In this document: piece by piece, positions 1 through 7,341 of the stretch
How positions within the stretch are numbered: the first letter of the stretch is position 1
Layout: every line of letters starts with the position of its first letter
From: Methanomicrobiales archaeon
Lineage (GTDB): Archaea > Halobacteriota > Methanomicrobia > Methanomicrobiales > JACTUA01
Direction of reading: 5' to 3'
DNA: 64,000 bases
NCBI GenBank assembly: GCA_015660865.1
Contig: JACTUA010000005.1
Location: 124,001-188,000 of the forward strand
Notes under the pieces: model-generated
Databases searched by the model: none
What the model was told of the DNA's origin: nothing
Seen by the model: only the letters and a program-made list of their open reading frames with translations
Translations under genes and position numbers: made by a program

Positions 1-2
1 TC

Positions 3-974
3 GTCACAGAACCGGGCGGAGCCCCCTCCGGGATGTTCACCACCCTCTTCATGGAACTCCTCGGGGACCAGGATCTCCTTGACCGGGTGGGCGGGCAGGG
101 CCTCACCATCTTCGAATCCGTAGAGGACGAGGGGCTTGCCCACCGGTACCAGTCTTTGTACGAGGCCAGGCAGAAGCTGCTCTCTGCCATAGCCGTGCGC
201 CACCAGGAAGCCCTTCTATCCCTCTCCAGCTCTTTTGCCGCCGACCCTGCCCCTGCCACCCTTCCTGATCGTATCCGGGCCATCAAGAGGCGGCAGGTGA
301 AGAACCTCTGCCTCGAGATCCTCGCCACCCTGGATAGTCCCGGGGTCCATCACATCCTCATCCGGCAGTTCCATGACTCCCCTGCAGCAAGTGACCGGCT
401 CAATGCTTTCCGGCTCCTCCTTGCATCCTCATCCCATGACCGTCTCGCCATCTTCGAGAGATTCATGGATGAGTCCTCGAAGAACCTGGTGGCATGGGAG
501 GCCTTCCTCTCCACAGTGGCAGGATCGAACGCGCCCGATCTCGTGGACCTCGTGCAGCGTGCCGAGAAGTCACCGGCGTTCCGGATCGAGCAGGCCAACG
601 ACCAGCGGGCCCTCTACGGGCGGTTTGCCATGAACCGGAAGGTCTCCCTCCAGACCTCCGGGGGACGGACCTACTTCCTGAAGATCCTGGAAGGGCTCGG
701 CAGGGTGAACGAGACCTCCACGGTGCGGGCCCTCCAGGCCTTCGGGCACCTAGACCGGATGGAGGAGGAGTACCACCTCCCCCTCGCCGGGCTTCTCATC
801 GACCTTATGGGCGTCCTCGACCCGGCTGGAAACCCGGTGGCTTACAACACCATCAGGCGCCTCCTTCTCGGCGCCCCCTTGGCTCTGGCAGCGTACGAAG
901 GGAAGTTCGGACCGGTGAAAGCCCTGCACCCGGAGGAGACCAGGGAAGAACCGGAGAGTGGTTCTTCGGGCTGA
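3..974 (+). CDS. pepN: M1 family aminopeptidase N, C-terminal part (5' end outside window)
   Basis: The reading frame is open from the first bases of the window, so the gene begins upstream; only the last ~323 residues are present. The visible part matches the helical C-terminal domain of PepN-type M1 zinc aminopeptidases: a run of ARM-like helices, the element 'VAWEAFLSTVAGSNAPDL', then 'RALYGRFAMN' and 'GGRTYFLKILEGLGRVN', which parallel the E. coli PepN tail. The zinc site (HEXXH) would lie upstream and cannot be checked. The family removes N-terminal residues from peptides in the cytoplasm. The acidic, serine-rich tail after about residue 305 is not part of the fold. An internal ATG at 33 is unlikely to be the true start because the homologous domain continues before it. 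Confidence 0.85.
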   Translation, partial: VTEPGGAPSGMFTTLFMELLGDQDLLDRVGGQGLTIFESVEDEGLAHRYQSLYEARQKLLSAIAVRHQEALLSLSSSFAADPAPATLPDRIRAIKRRQVKNLCLEILATLDSPGVHHILIRQFHDSPAASDRLNAFRLLLASSSHDRLAIFERFMDESSKNLVAWEAFLSTVAGSNAPDLVDLVQRAEKSPAFRIEQANDQRALYGRFAMNRKVSLQTSGGRTYFLKILEGLGRVNETSTVRALQAFGHLDRMEEEYHLPLAGLLIDLMGVLDPAGNPVAYNTIRRLLLGAPLALAAYEGKFGPVKALHPEETREEPESGSSG

Positions 975-1058
975 AGGTGAAGGAATGGGAAACTTCAGAT
1001 CACGGACCTCCCGCTCCCCCATCCCAACCCTGAATATCCTCGCAGATCCATCCTGATC

Positions 1059-1724
1059 ATGCATCTCTCGAAAGGCAGGGCCATCATCGCAGGCATTCTC
1101 ATCCTCACCTTTGCCATCGCCATCGTCGCTTATCCCTACCTGCCGGACCGCCTGGCCTCCCACTGGGGCGTCTCCGGGGAGGTGAATGGGTACCTGCCGA
1201 AGATATGGGGCCTCTTCATCGTTCCCGTGATCTCGGCCGCCCTCACCCTCCTCTTCCTGCTTATCCCCAGGATCGATCCCCTCGGGAAGAACATCGCAAA
1301 GTTCATGGACGCCTACGAGCAGTTCGTCGTCATCATCCTCGCCTTTCTCTTCTATGTCTCTCTCCTCACGATCCTCTGGAATACCGGGATGCGGTTTTCC
1401 ATCGGCCAGGTTCTCTCCCCGGCCTTTGCCGTCCTTTTCTATGCATGCGGTATCCTCATCGGTAAGGCAAAGAGAAACTGGTTCATCGGGATCCGCACGC
1501 CCTGGACCCTCTCGAGCGACCGCGCCTGGGATAAAACCCATGCGATCGGCGGGAAGCTCTTCAGGATCGCGGGCGTTCTCGCCCTCGGGGGGATCCTCCT
1601 GCCAGGGATTGCATGGCTCTTCCTCCTCGGCCCAATCCTCCTCATCTCGGGTTACCTTGTCGTGTACTCCTATCTGGAATACCGGAGAGAGGAGGAGGAA
1701 AGAAAGCCATCCGATGGGACCTGA
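1059..1724 (+). CDS. SdpI-like DUF1648 integral membrane protein
   Basis: A 221-residue membrane protein. It opens with one hydrophobic helix followed by the DUF1648 signature 'LPDRLASHWGVSGEVNGY' (about residues 28-46), then further hydrophobic helices and the SdpI-type segment 'NWFIGIRTPWTLSSDRAWDKTH' region near residues 140-160, and two closing helices with a charged cytoplasmic tail. This order (DUF1648 then SdpI) is the usual one for the SdpI/YhfL group, in which Bacillus SdpI gives immunity to the SdpC toxin. In archaea the role is unknown and no toxin partner is seen nearby. It stands alone, converging with the next gene on the minus strand. Confidence 0.8.
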   Translation: MHLSKGRAIIAGILILTFAIAIVAYPYLPDRLASHWGVSGEVNGYLPKIWGLFIVPVISAALTLLFLLIPRIDPLGKNIAKFMDAYEQFVVIILAFLFYVSLLTILWNTGMRFSIGQVLSPAFAVLFYACGILIGKAKRNWFIGIRTPWTLSSDRAWDKTHAIGGKLFRIAGVLALGGILLPGIAWLFLLGPILLISGYLVVYSYLEYRREEEERKPSDGT

Positions 1725-1770
1725 CCATTTGTAAAGGTCCCGATGGAAAGGCCCGGTCACCTGACTGAAC

Positions 1771-2760
1771 TCAAACCCTCCCTTTCTCATCCGGGGACCG
1801 TATGCTGCACACCGACTGGCACTCGTTGCATTCCTCTTCGCAGGGCTCCACGTGGATGGTCACGTTCGCCCTCGGGAACTCGGTCCGGATATCCTTCTCA
1901 AGGTGATCGGTAAGATCATGAGCTGCCTCCACCGAGAGGTCCTTTCGCACGACCATATGGAGATCGATGAACTGCTCGGGGCCAGACCTTCTCGTGCGCA
2001 GGGCATGGAAGTCCGCATAGGTGCTGTAGTGATCGCAGATGATTGCCCGGATCCGTTCCTCGTCCCGGTCGGGGAGCCGCTGGTCGATGAGGTCGCCGAA
2101 GGACCTGCGGGTGATGTCATACGCGGCCTTCATGATGAGGACCGCGACCCCGATGGCAACGAGCGGATCGATCAGGAGGATTCCGGTGAGCCGGATCAGG
2201 ACGAGCCCCGCGAGAACACCGAGCGAGGTATACACATCGGTCCGGAGGTGCCAGGCGTCGCTCTCGAGGGCGATGGATCCCGAGGCCTTCGCCACCCCCA
2301 TGAGCCTCCTCGAGACGAACCAGTTGAGGCCGGCCGAGAGGGCCATCACCCCCATCCCTGCCGAGAGGATCCCCATCTCAAGCGCTCCCTCGCCGCCGAG
2401 GATCTTGTTTACTGCCTCGTAGACGATGATGCCGGCCGCTACGAAGATCAGGATAGACTCGAAGAGCCCCGAGATGTCCTCGAACTTCCCGTGACCGTAA
2501 GAGTGGTACTCGTCAGGGGGTTCGCTCGACTTTCTCACCGAGAGGAAAGCGACGACGGCAGCGATGAGGTCGATCCCCGAGTGGACCGCCTCGGAGATGA
2601 TGCTCACCGACCCGATGGCGATGCCCACGGCGAGCTTCAGGATCACGAGGCATGTGTTCGAGATGACCGAGAGCTTCGCGGCCTTCTTCTTCACCCCGTT
2701 CATCCCTGCGAGAGGATCTACAGGAGTAACTTCGGGCCCCCCTGGCCCGCGTTTGTTCAT
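1771..2760 (-). CDS. Cation diffusion facilitator (CDF) family metal efflux protein
   Basis: A 329-residue protein with the CDF plan: after a short basic N-terminus come transmembrane helices carrying 'EAVHSGIDLIAAVVAFLSV' and later 'LESDAWHLRTDVYTSLGV', the two H/D-containing metal-site helices (HxxxD and HxxxD), then a cytoplasmic domain from about residue 225 with 'DFHALRTRRSGPEQFIDLHMVV'. The C-terminus adds a Cys-rich tail (CEEECNECQSVC) that could bind metal. CDF proteins export Zn, Fe, Mn, Co or Cd by proton exchange. The frame stays open further upstream, but that extension overlaps chrA and lacks family similarity; ATG at 2760 is chosen, with ATG at 2703 an alternative. It is divergent from chrA, sharing the 2761-2872 control region. 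Confidence 0.88.
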   Translation of the reverse strand: MNKRGPGGPEVTPVDPLAGMNGVKKKAAKLSVISNTCLVILKLAVGIAIGSVSIISEAVHSGIDLIAAVVAFLSVRKSSEPPDEYHSYGHGKFEDISGLFESILIFVAAGIIVYEAVNKILGGEGALEMGILSAGMGVMALSAGLNWFVSRRLMGVAKASGSIALESDAWHLRTDVYTSLGVLAGLVLIRLTGILLIDPLVAIGVAVLIMKAAYDITRRSFGDLIDQRLPDRDEERIRAIICDHYSTYADFHALRTRRSGPEQFIDLHMVVRKDLSVEAAHDLTDHLEKDIRTEFPRANVTIHVEPCEEECNECQSVCSIRSPDEKGRV

Positions 2761-2833
2761 GTTCTGAAGAGGTGGGGCAGGGGTGGATATAGGAGTTTCG
2801 CTCTCCGGAACGCCCCTCTCTCCGAACAGCCGG

Positions 2834-2844
2834 TTTTTATACCT
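2834..2844 (+). promoter_or_regulatory. TATA box of chrA
   Basis: The sequence 'tttttatacct' lies about 30-38 bases ahead of the chrA ATG, within the divergent region between the CDF gene and chrA. Spacing fits an archaeal TATA element giving a very short leader. Confidence 0.5.
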
Positions 2845-2872
2845 TTCCGGTCTCACTTCTCCCCTAGTATAT

Positions 2873-4045
2873 ATGGCCTCTCTCCCCGAACCTTCCCCCG
2901 ACCCCCCCGGTCTCGCGACCATCTTCCTCTCCTTTCTCCTCCTCGGTGCAACCGCCTTCGGCGGGCCCGCCATGGTCGAGTACATCCGGAGGCTCTCTGT
3001 GGAAGAGAAGGGGTGGCTGGACGAGAGGTCCTTCCGCGACGGGGTGGCCCTCTGCACCACGGTGCCCGGGGCCACGGCCATGCAGGTGGCGGCCTATGTC
3101 GGCCTCCGCATCCGGGGAGTGTACGGGGCCGCGGTCTCGTACATCGGGTTCGGCCTTCCCGCCTTTCTCTTCATGATGATCCTCTCGGCGCTCTACCTGG
3201 AGATGAGGGGGATCGGGATGGCCATCTCCGCCTTCCAGGGGCTCAAGGTCCTCGTGGTCGCGATAGTGGGCGCGGCGGCGATCAGCTTCTCAAGGGATAC
3301 CCTTACGGGGATCCGGCCGTTCGCCATCGCCGCGATCGCTGCCGCACTCTTCCTCGCCGGCGTGAGCCCGATCCTGATCATCATCCTTGCGGGGGCCCTC
3401 GGAGTTCTCATCGGGACCCCCCTCCCCGTTCAGGGAGGTGCATCCGGAGATGCCATGGGCTCGACGGTCCGGCCACTCCTCCTCATCACCCTCTGCGCAG
3501 CAGGCCTCTTCCTCGCCCTCCTCCTCTTCTTCCCCGCCCTTGCCGGGATCTTTGCCCTCATGTTCAGGATCGACCTCTTCGCCTTCGGCGGGGGGCAGGC
3601 ATCCCTCCCCCTCCTCTACCACGAGGTTGTCCAGGCCCGGGGCTGGCTCGATGCCCAGACATTCCTGGACGGTATTGCGCTCGGACAGGTCACCCCGGGC
3701 CCCATCGTCATCTCGGCAACATTCATTGGCTACCTCCTCCAGGGGCCGCTCGGGGGAATTATGGCGACCCTCGGGATCTTCCTCCCCTCCTTCCTCATGG
3801 TCATCGGCATTGCCCCGTACTTCCCCCTGCTCCGCAGTTCGACCCGCATGAGCAGGGCCTTTGGGGGCATCGTCTCCTCCTTTGCCGGCCTCCTCATCTC
3901 GGTGACGATCCTCTTCGGCTCCCAGATCCCCTGGAACCTCCCCCGGGTGCTCATCGGCGGAGGCGCCTTCATCGCCCTCATGGGGAAGGTCAGGGTCCAC
4001 TGGGTCGTACTCGCGGGGATCATCGTCTCCCTCCTTTTCCTCTGA
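2873..4045 (+). CDS. chrA: Chromate transporter, two-domain ChrA
   Basis: A 390-residue membrane protein with the two repeated halves of the CHR family. The first half has 'FLLLGATAFGGPAMVEYIRR' (about residues 22-41) followed by 'GVALCTTVPGATAMQVAAY'; the second repeats these as 'FAFGGGQASLPLLYHEVV' and 'GIALGQVTPGPIVISATFIG'. Long ChrA proteins of this kind export chromate, possibly in exchange for another anion, using the membrane potential. ATG at 2873 is chosen because it follows a TATA box closely and gives the usual N-terminus; a longer upstream ORF start would place it before the promoter. No chrB regulator is nearby, so the physiological anion is uncertain. Confidence 0.92.
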   Translation: MASLPEPSPDPPGLATIFLSFLLLGATAFGGPAMVEYIRRLSVEEKGWLDERSFRDGVALCTTVPGATAMQVAAYVGLRIRGVYGAAVSYIGFGLPAFLFMMILSALYLEMRGIGMAISAFQGLKVLVVAIVGAAAISFSRDTLTGIRPFAIAAIAAALFLAGVSPILIIILAGALGVLIGTPLPVQGGASGDAMGSTVRPLLLITLCAAGLFLALLLFFPALAGIFALMFRIDLFAFGGGQASLPLLYHEVVQARGWLDAQTFLDGIALGQVTPGPIVISATFIGYLLQGPLGGIMATLGIFLPSFLMVIGIAPYFPLLRSSTRMSRAFGGIVSSFAGLLISVTILFGSQIPWNLPRVLIGGGAFIALMGKVRVHWVVLAGIIVSLLFL

Positions 4046-4110
4046 TCTGAGCCAACCCGGGGGATATGCTTTTTACACGGCATCCCCCAGCTTGCCGGAA
4101 GGGATGAACC

Positions 4111-4791
4111 ATGAAGCTCGGGGTCCTCTTCTCAGGTGGCAAAGACTCTGCCTTCGCCTGCCACAGGGCCATGGCGAAGGACGAGGTTGCCTGCCTCATC
4201 ACCGTCCTTCCGGTGAACCCCGAGAGCTACCTCTTCCACACCCCGAATGTCAGCCTGACGGCTCTCCAGGCCGAGGCGGCGGGGCTCCCCCTGGTGTCGG
4301 TGGAGAGCGAGGGGGTCGAGGAGGCCGAGGTCGCCGATCTCTCCCGGGCGATATCCCGCGCCGTGGAGGAGCATGGGATCGAGGGCGTGGTGACGGGCGC
4401 GATCCACTCGGTATACCAGGCAACCCGGATCCAGCGGGTCTGCCATGACCTTGACCTCTGGTGCTTCAACCCGCTCTGGCAGAGGGACGAGGAGGAGTAC
4501 CTGGAGGAGATCGTCTCTTCGGGGTTCAGGTTCCTCATCTCGGGGGTATCTGCTGCCCCCTTTGACAAGGCATGGCTGGGAACGGAGGTGGACCGGGGGA
4601 CCCTCGATGAGCTGAAGGCCCTGGCCCGGCGGTACCGGATGAATCCAGCCGGGGAGGGAGGGGAGTACGAGACCTTCGTCACCGATGCCCCGTTCTTCAG
4701 GAAGCGGATCGAGGTTCTCAGGGCATCAAGGGAATACCACGGGGATCGCGGAATATACCGGATCGAGGATGCGAGGCTGGTGGCGAGATGA
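4111..4791 (+). CDS. dph6: Diphthine--ammonia ligase family (DUF71 / Dph6)
   Basis: A 226-residue ATP-pyrophosphatase. The PP-loop 'SGGKDS' sits at residues 8-13, and the C-terminal family motif 'GEGGEYETFV' lies near residue 180. Archaeal and eukaryotic Dph6 make the last amidation of diphthamide on elongation factor 2, using ATP and ammonia. The start ATG follows 'ggaagggatgaacc', and the stop overlaps the start of the glutamine amidotransferase gene by four bases (ATGA). The overlap invites the idea that the next protein supplies ammonia from glutamine, which is an inference and not an established part of the pathway. Confidence 0.85.
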   Translation: MKLGVLFSGGKDSAFACHRAMAKDEVACLITVLPVNPESYLFHTPNVSLTALQAEAAGLPLVSVESEGVEEAEVADLSRAISRAVEEHGIEGVVTGAIHSVYQATRIQRVCHDLDLWCFNPLWQRDEEEYLEEIVSSGFRFLISGVSAAPFDKAWLGTEVDRGTLDELKALARRYRMNPAGEGGEYETFVTDAPFFRKRIEVLRASREYHGDRGIYRIEDARLVAR

Positions 4792-5369
4792 TCCTTGTCG
4801 TGGACCTCTCGTACCGGCCAGGGTCCCTCTCCCTCGATGAATTTGTCACCCCTGTCGAGCGTATCGTGCGGCAGGAGGGTTACCCCGCACGGATCCGGCA
4901 TTACACCGATATCTCTCACCAGGATATTGCATCGGCGGGTGGTGCAATCTTCTGCGGGACGGCGCTCGCGGACTTCGGGTACCTTGAAGGGCTGGAGAGG
5001 TTCGCCTGGCTCTCTTCCTTTCCCTGCCCCGTTCTTGGCATCTGCGCCGGGATGCAGGTACTGGTGCGGGTCTACGGCGGCGACGTTTATCCGGCGACCG
5101 GTATCGGGATGGCCGAGCAGCAGGTCGTCGCCCCCGACCCCCTGCTCGCCGGGAGGGACCGGTTCCCGGCCTACGAGCTCCATTGCCTTGCGGTGGAATC
5201 CCCACCATCTTTCATGGTCCTTGCCACCTCGCTGTCAGGAGCCCAGATCATCCGTCACCAGGACCGGCCGGTCTACGGGGTGATGTTCCACCCCGAGGTG
5301 CGGAACGAATGGCTGATCGGGCGGTTCCTCTCCCTCTGCCTGCCTGAGGGATGCGCTCATCTAGGATGA
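4788..5369 (+). CDS. Class I glutamine amidotransferase
   Basis: A 193-residue type 1 GATase domain standing alone. The nucleophile elbow 'GICAGMQ' puts the catalytic Cys at residue 86, and 'GVMFHPEVRNE' near residue 170 supplies the His-Glu pair, so the triad is complete. It resembles GuaA/TrpG-type glutaminase domains without a synthetase domain. Translationally coupled to dph6 (ATGA overlap) and followed 37 bases later by the AguB-AguA fusion gene. The partner that receives the ammonia cannot be named from sequence; Dph6 upstream is the obvious neighbour candidate. Confidence 0.82.
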   Translation: MILVVDLSYRPGSLSLDEFVTPVERIVRQEGYPARIRHYTDISHQDIASAGGAIFCGTALADFGYLEGLERFAWLSSFPCPVLGICAGMQVLVRVYGGDVYPATGIGMAEQQVVAPDPLLAGRDRFPAYELHCLAVESPPSFMVLATSLSGAQIIRHQDRPVYGVMFHPEVRNEWLIGRFLSLCLPEGCAHLG

Positions 5370-5390
5370 GGGCAAACGTGGGTGAAGGGA

Positions 5391-5399
5391 AAGGAGGGA
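5391..5399 (+). promoter_or_regulatory. Strong Shine-Dalgarno site pointing to an ACG start
   Basis: The run 'aaggaggga' is the best ribosome binding site in the area. It lies 41 bases before the first in-frame ATG (5440), too far, but 7 bases before an in-frame ACG at 5407 that gives exactly the missing first strand of the nitrilase fold. Confidence 0.55.
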
Positions 5400-5406
5400 G
5401 AGATCC

Positions 5407-7323
5407 ACGAACCGGAAGATAAGGATCGGCCTCATCCAGATGAAGGTCTCCGAAGACCCCGGCGACAACCTTGAGAGGGCGGTACGGGCCGCGGGTGAAG
5501 CAGCCGTACGGGGTGCAGAGATCATCTGCCTCCCCGAACTCTTCCGCACCCGCTACTTCCCCCAGGACGAGTGCGCAGACATGCCGGGCCTCTCCGAGAC
5601 CATCCCGGGGGAATCTACCCGGGCCTTCTCGGCCCTTGCGCGGAAGCACCGGGTGGTCATCATCGTCCCCATCTTCGAGCAGGGGGAGTCGGGAGCCTTC
5701 CACAACACGGCGGTTGTCATCGACCGTGACGGGGGTATCCTGCCGGTGTACCGGAAGGTCCATGTGCCCTTCGACCCCCTCTTCTACGAGAAGCATTATT
5801 TCGTCCCCGGGGATGGCTTCAGGGTCTACGATACCGATCCGGCCCGGTTCGCGGTCCTCATCTGCTATGACCAGTGGTTCCCCGAGGCCGCGAGGGCCGC
5901 CGCCCTCATGGGGGCCGAGATCATCTTCTACCCCACCGCCATCGGCTGGGTTGGGGGGGACAGGGCACCTGCCGAGGGGGACTGGCACGGTGCCTGGGAG
6001 GCGATCCAGCGGGGCCATGCCATCGCAAACGGCGTCCACGTGGCCGCGGTGAACAGGGCCGGGCAGGAGGGTGACCTGCTCTTCTGGGGCGGGTCGTTTG
6101 CGTCTGATTCCTTCGGGAACGTCATCGCGAGAGCAGGGGATGGAGAGGAGGTCCTCGTCGTTGACCTGGACCTCTCCATGAACCAGATGGTGAGAGAGGG
6201 GTGGGGGTTCCTCAGGAACCGGCGGCCGGATACATACGGGATCATCACCCGGCGCGTCGAGCGGGAGTATCCCTCCGCGACAGACCTGCCCGGCACCCCG
6301 AGAAAACTGGGTTTCTCCATGCCTGCCGAGTGGTACCCCCACGATGCCGTCTGGCTCGCATGGCCCCATGACCCCGAGACCTTCGGGGATATACCCGCCG
6401 TTGAAGAGGCCTATCTCGGGATCATCTCTGCCCTTGCACCCGGTGAGCAGGTGAACCTCCTCGTCAAGGACGGGGCAATGGAGCGGAGGGTGACTGCGCT
6501 CCTCCAGGGTACAGGGATCAATACGGGACGCGTGAGCCTCCATCGCTTTGACTACGCAGATGTCTGGTTCCGGGACTACGGGCCGACCTTCGTCGTGAAC
6601 CCGGGGGATCATACACTCGGCATGGTGGCCTGGGAGTTCAATGCCTGGGGGAACAAGTACCCCGGCCTCGTCAGGGATGGCCGGATCCCGTCTTGCCTGA
6701 ACACCAGGCTCGGGATCTCCCTCTTCCGGCCCGGGATCGTCCTCGAGGGCGGATCCATCGATGTGAACGGGAAGGGGATGGTCCTCACCACAAAGCAGTG
6801 TCTCCTCAACCCCAACAGGAACCCGGGCCTTTCGAAGGGGGAGGTGGAGTCTTATCTCCGCGAGTTCCTTGGCGCTTCAACGGTCATCTGGCTGGAGGGC
6901 GGGATTACCGGCGATGACACCGATGGACACATCGATGATGTTGCCCGGTTCGTGAATCCCTCAACCGTCGTGTACGCGGTGGAGGACGACGAGGGGGATG
7001 AGAACTACCGGGTCCTCCGGGAGAACGAGCGAATCCTCGGCAGGGCGCGGGACCAGGACGGAAAACCTCTCAATATCATCCCCATGCCGATGCCCTGGCG
7101 AATGGGAGAGGGCGCCCGGCTCCCCGCGAGCTACCTGAACTTCTTCATCGGGAACCGCGTCGTTCTGGTTCCGGTCTTCTCGGACCCGAACGACGAGAAG
7201 GCCCTTGGGATACTCAGGGTGGTCTTCCCCGGAAGGGAAGTGATAGGCATCGATTGCCGTGCCCTCCTGGAGGGGATGGGGGCCATCCACTGCATCACGC
7301 AGCAGCAGCCGCGGGTAGAGTGA
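5407..7323 (+). CDS. Fused N-carbamoylputrescine amidase and agmatine deiminase (AguB-AguA)
   Basis: One chain carrying two enzymes of putrescine synthesis. Counting from the first ATG (5440), residues 1-285 are a carbon-nitrogen hydrolase with Glu33 (CLPELF), Lys106 (YRKVHVP) and Cys142 (ICYDQWFPE), the full nitrilase triad; residues about 287-628 are agmatine deiminase with 'YADVWFRDYGPTF', 'EGGSIDVNGKG' and catalytic Cys618 in 'GAIHCITQQQP'. Agmatine deiminase makes N-carbamoylputrescine, which the amidase hydrolyses to putrescine, CO2 and ammonia; here the second enzyme comes first in the chain. The proposed start is ACG at 5407, adding 'TNRKIRIGLIQ', the usual first strand of the amidase, right behind a strong ribosome site; ATG 5440 would cut that strand. 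It is probably in an operon with the amidotransferase. Function is clear from both complete active sites. Confidence 0.9.
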   Translation, partial: TNRKIRIGLIQMKVSEDPGDNLERAVRAAGEAAVRGAEIICLPELFRTRYFPQDECADMPGLSETIPGESTRAFSALARKHRVVIIVPIFEQGESGAFHNTAVVIDRDGGILPVYRKVHVPFDPLFYEKHYFVPGDGFRVYDTDPARFAVLICYDQWFPEAARAAALMGAEIIFYPTAIGWVGGDRAPAEGDWHGAWEAIQRGHAIANGVHVAAVNRAGQEGDLLFWGGSFASDSFGNVIARAGDGEEVLVVDLDLSMNQMVREGWGFLRNRRPDTYGIITRRVEREYPSATDLPGTPRKLGFSMPAEWYPHDAVWLAWPHDPETFGDIPAVEEAYLGIISALAPGEQVNLLVKDGAMERRVTALLQGTGINTGRVSLHRFDYADVWFRDYGPTFVVNPGDHTLGMVAWEFNAWGNKYPGLVRDGRIPSCLNTRLGISLFRPGIVLEGGSIDVNGKGMVLTTKQCLLNPNRNPGLSKGEVESYLREFLGASTVIWLEGGITGDDTDGHIDDVARFVNPSTVVYAVEDDEGDENYRVLRENERILGRARDQDGKPLNIIPMPMPWRMGEGARLPASYLNFFIGNRVVLVPVFSDPNDEKALGILRVVFPGREVIGIDCRALLEGMGAIHCITQQQPRVE

Positions 7324-7341
7324 TACCCTCCCGGTAGGGGG

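Noticed and set aside
750-1790. Long minus-strand ORF opposite the SdpI-like gene
   Set aside because: Antisense shadow, Asp/Glu/Gly-rich and without any family pattern.
2761-3081. N-terminal extension of the CDF protein
   Set aside because: It runs antisense to chrA and shows no family similarity or membrane pattern.
1852-4050. Very long plus-strand ORF over the CDF and chrA genes
   Set aside because: Shadow of GC-rich genes on the other strand and in another frame; biased composition without domains.
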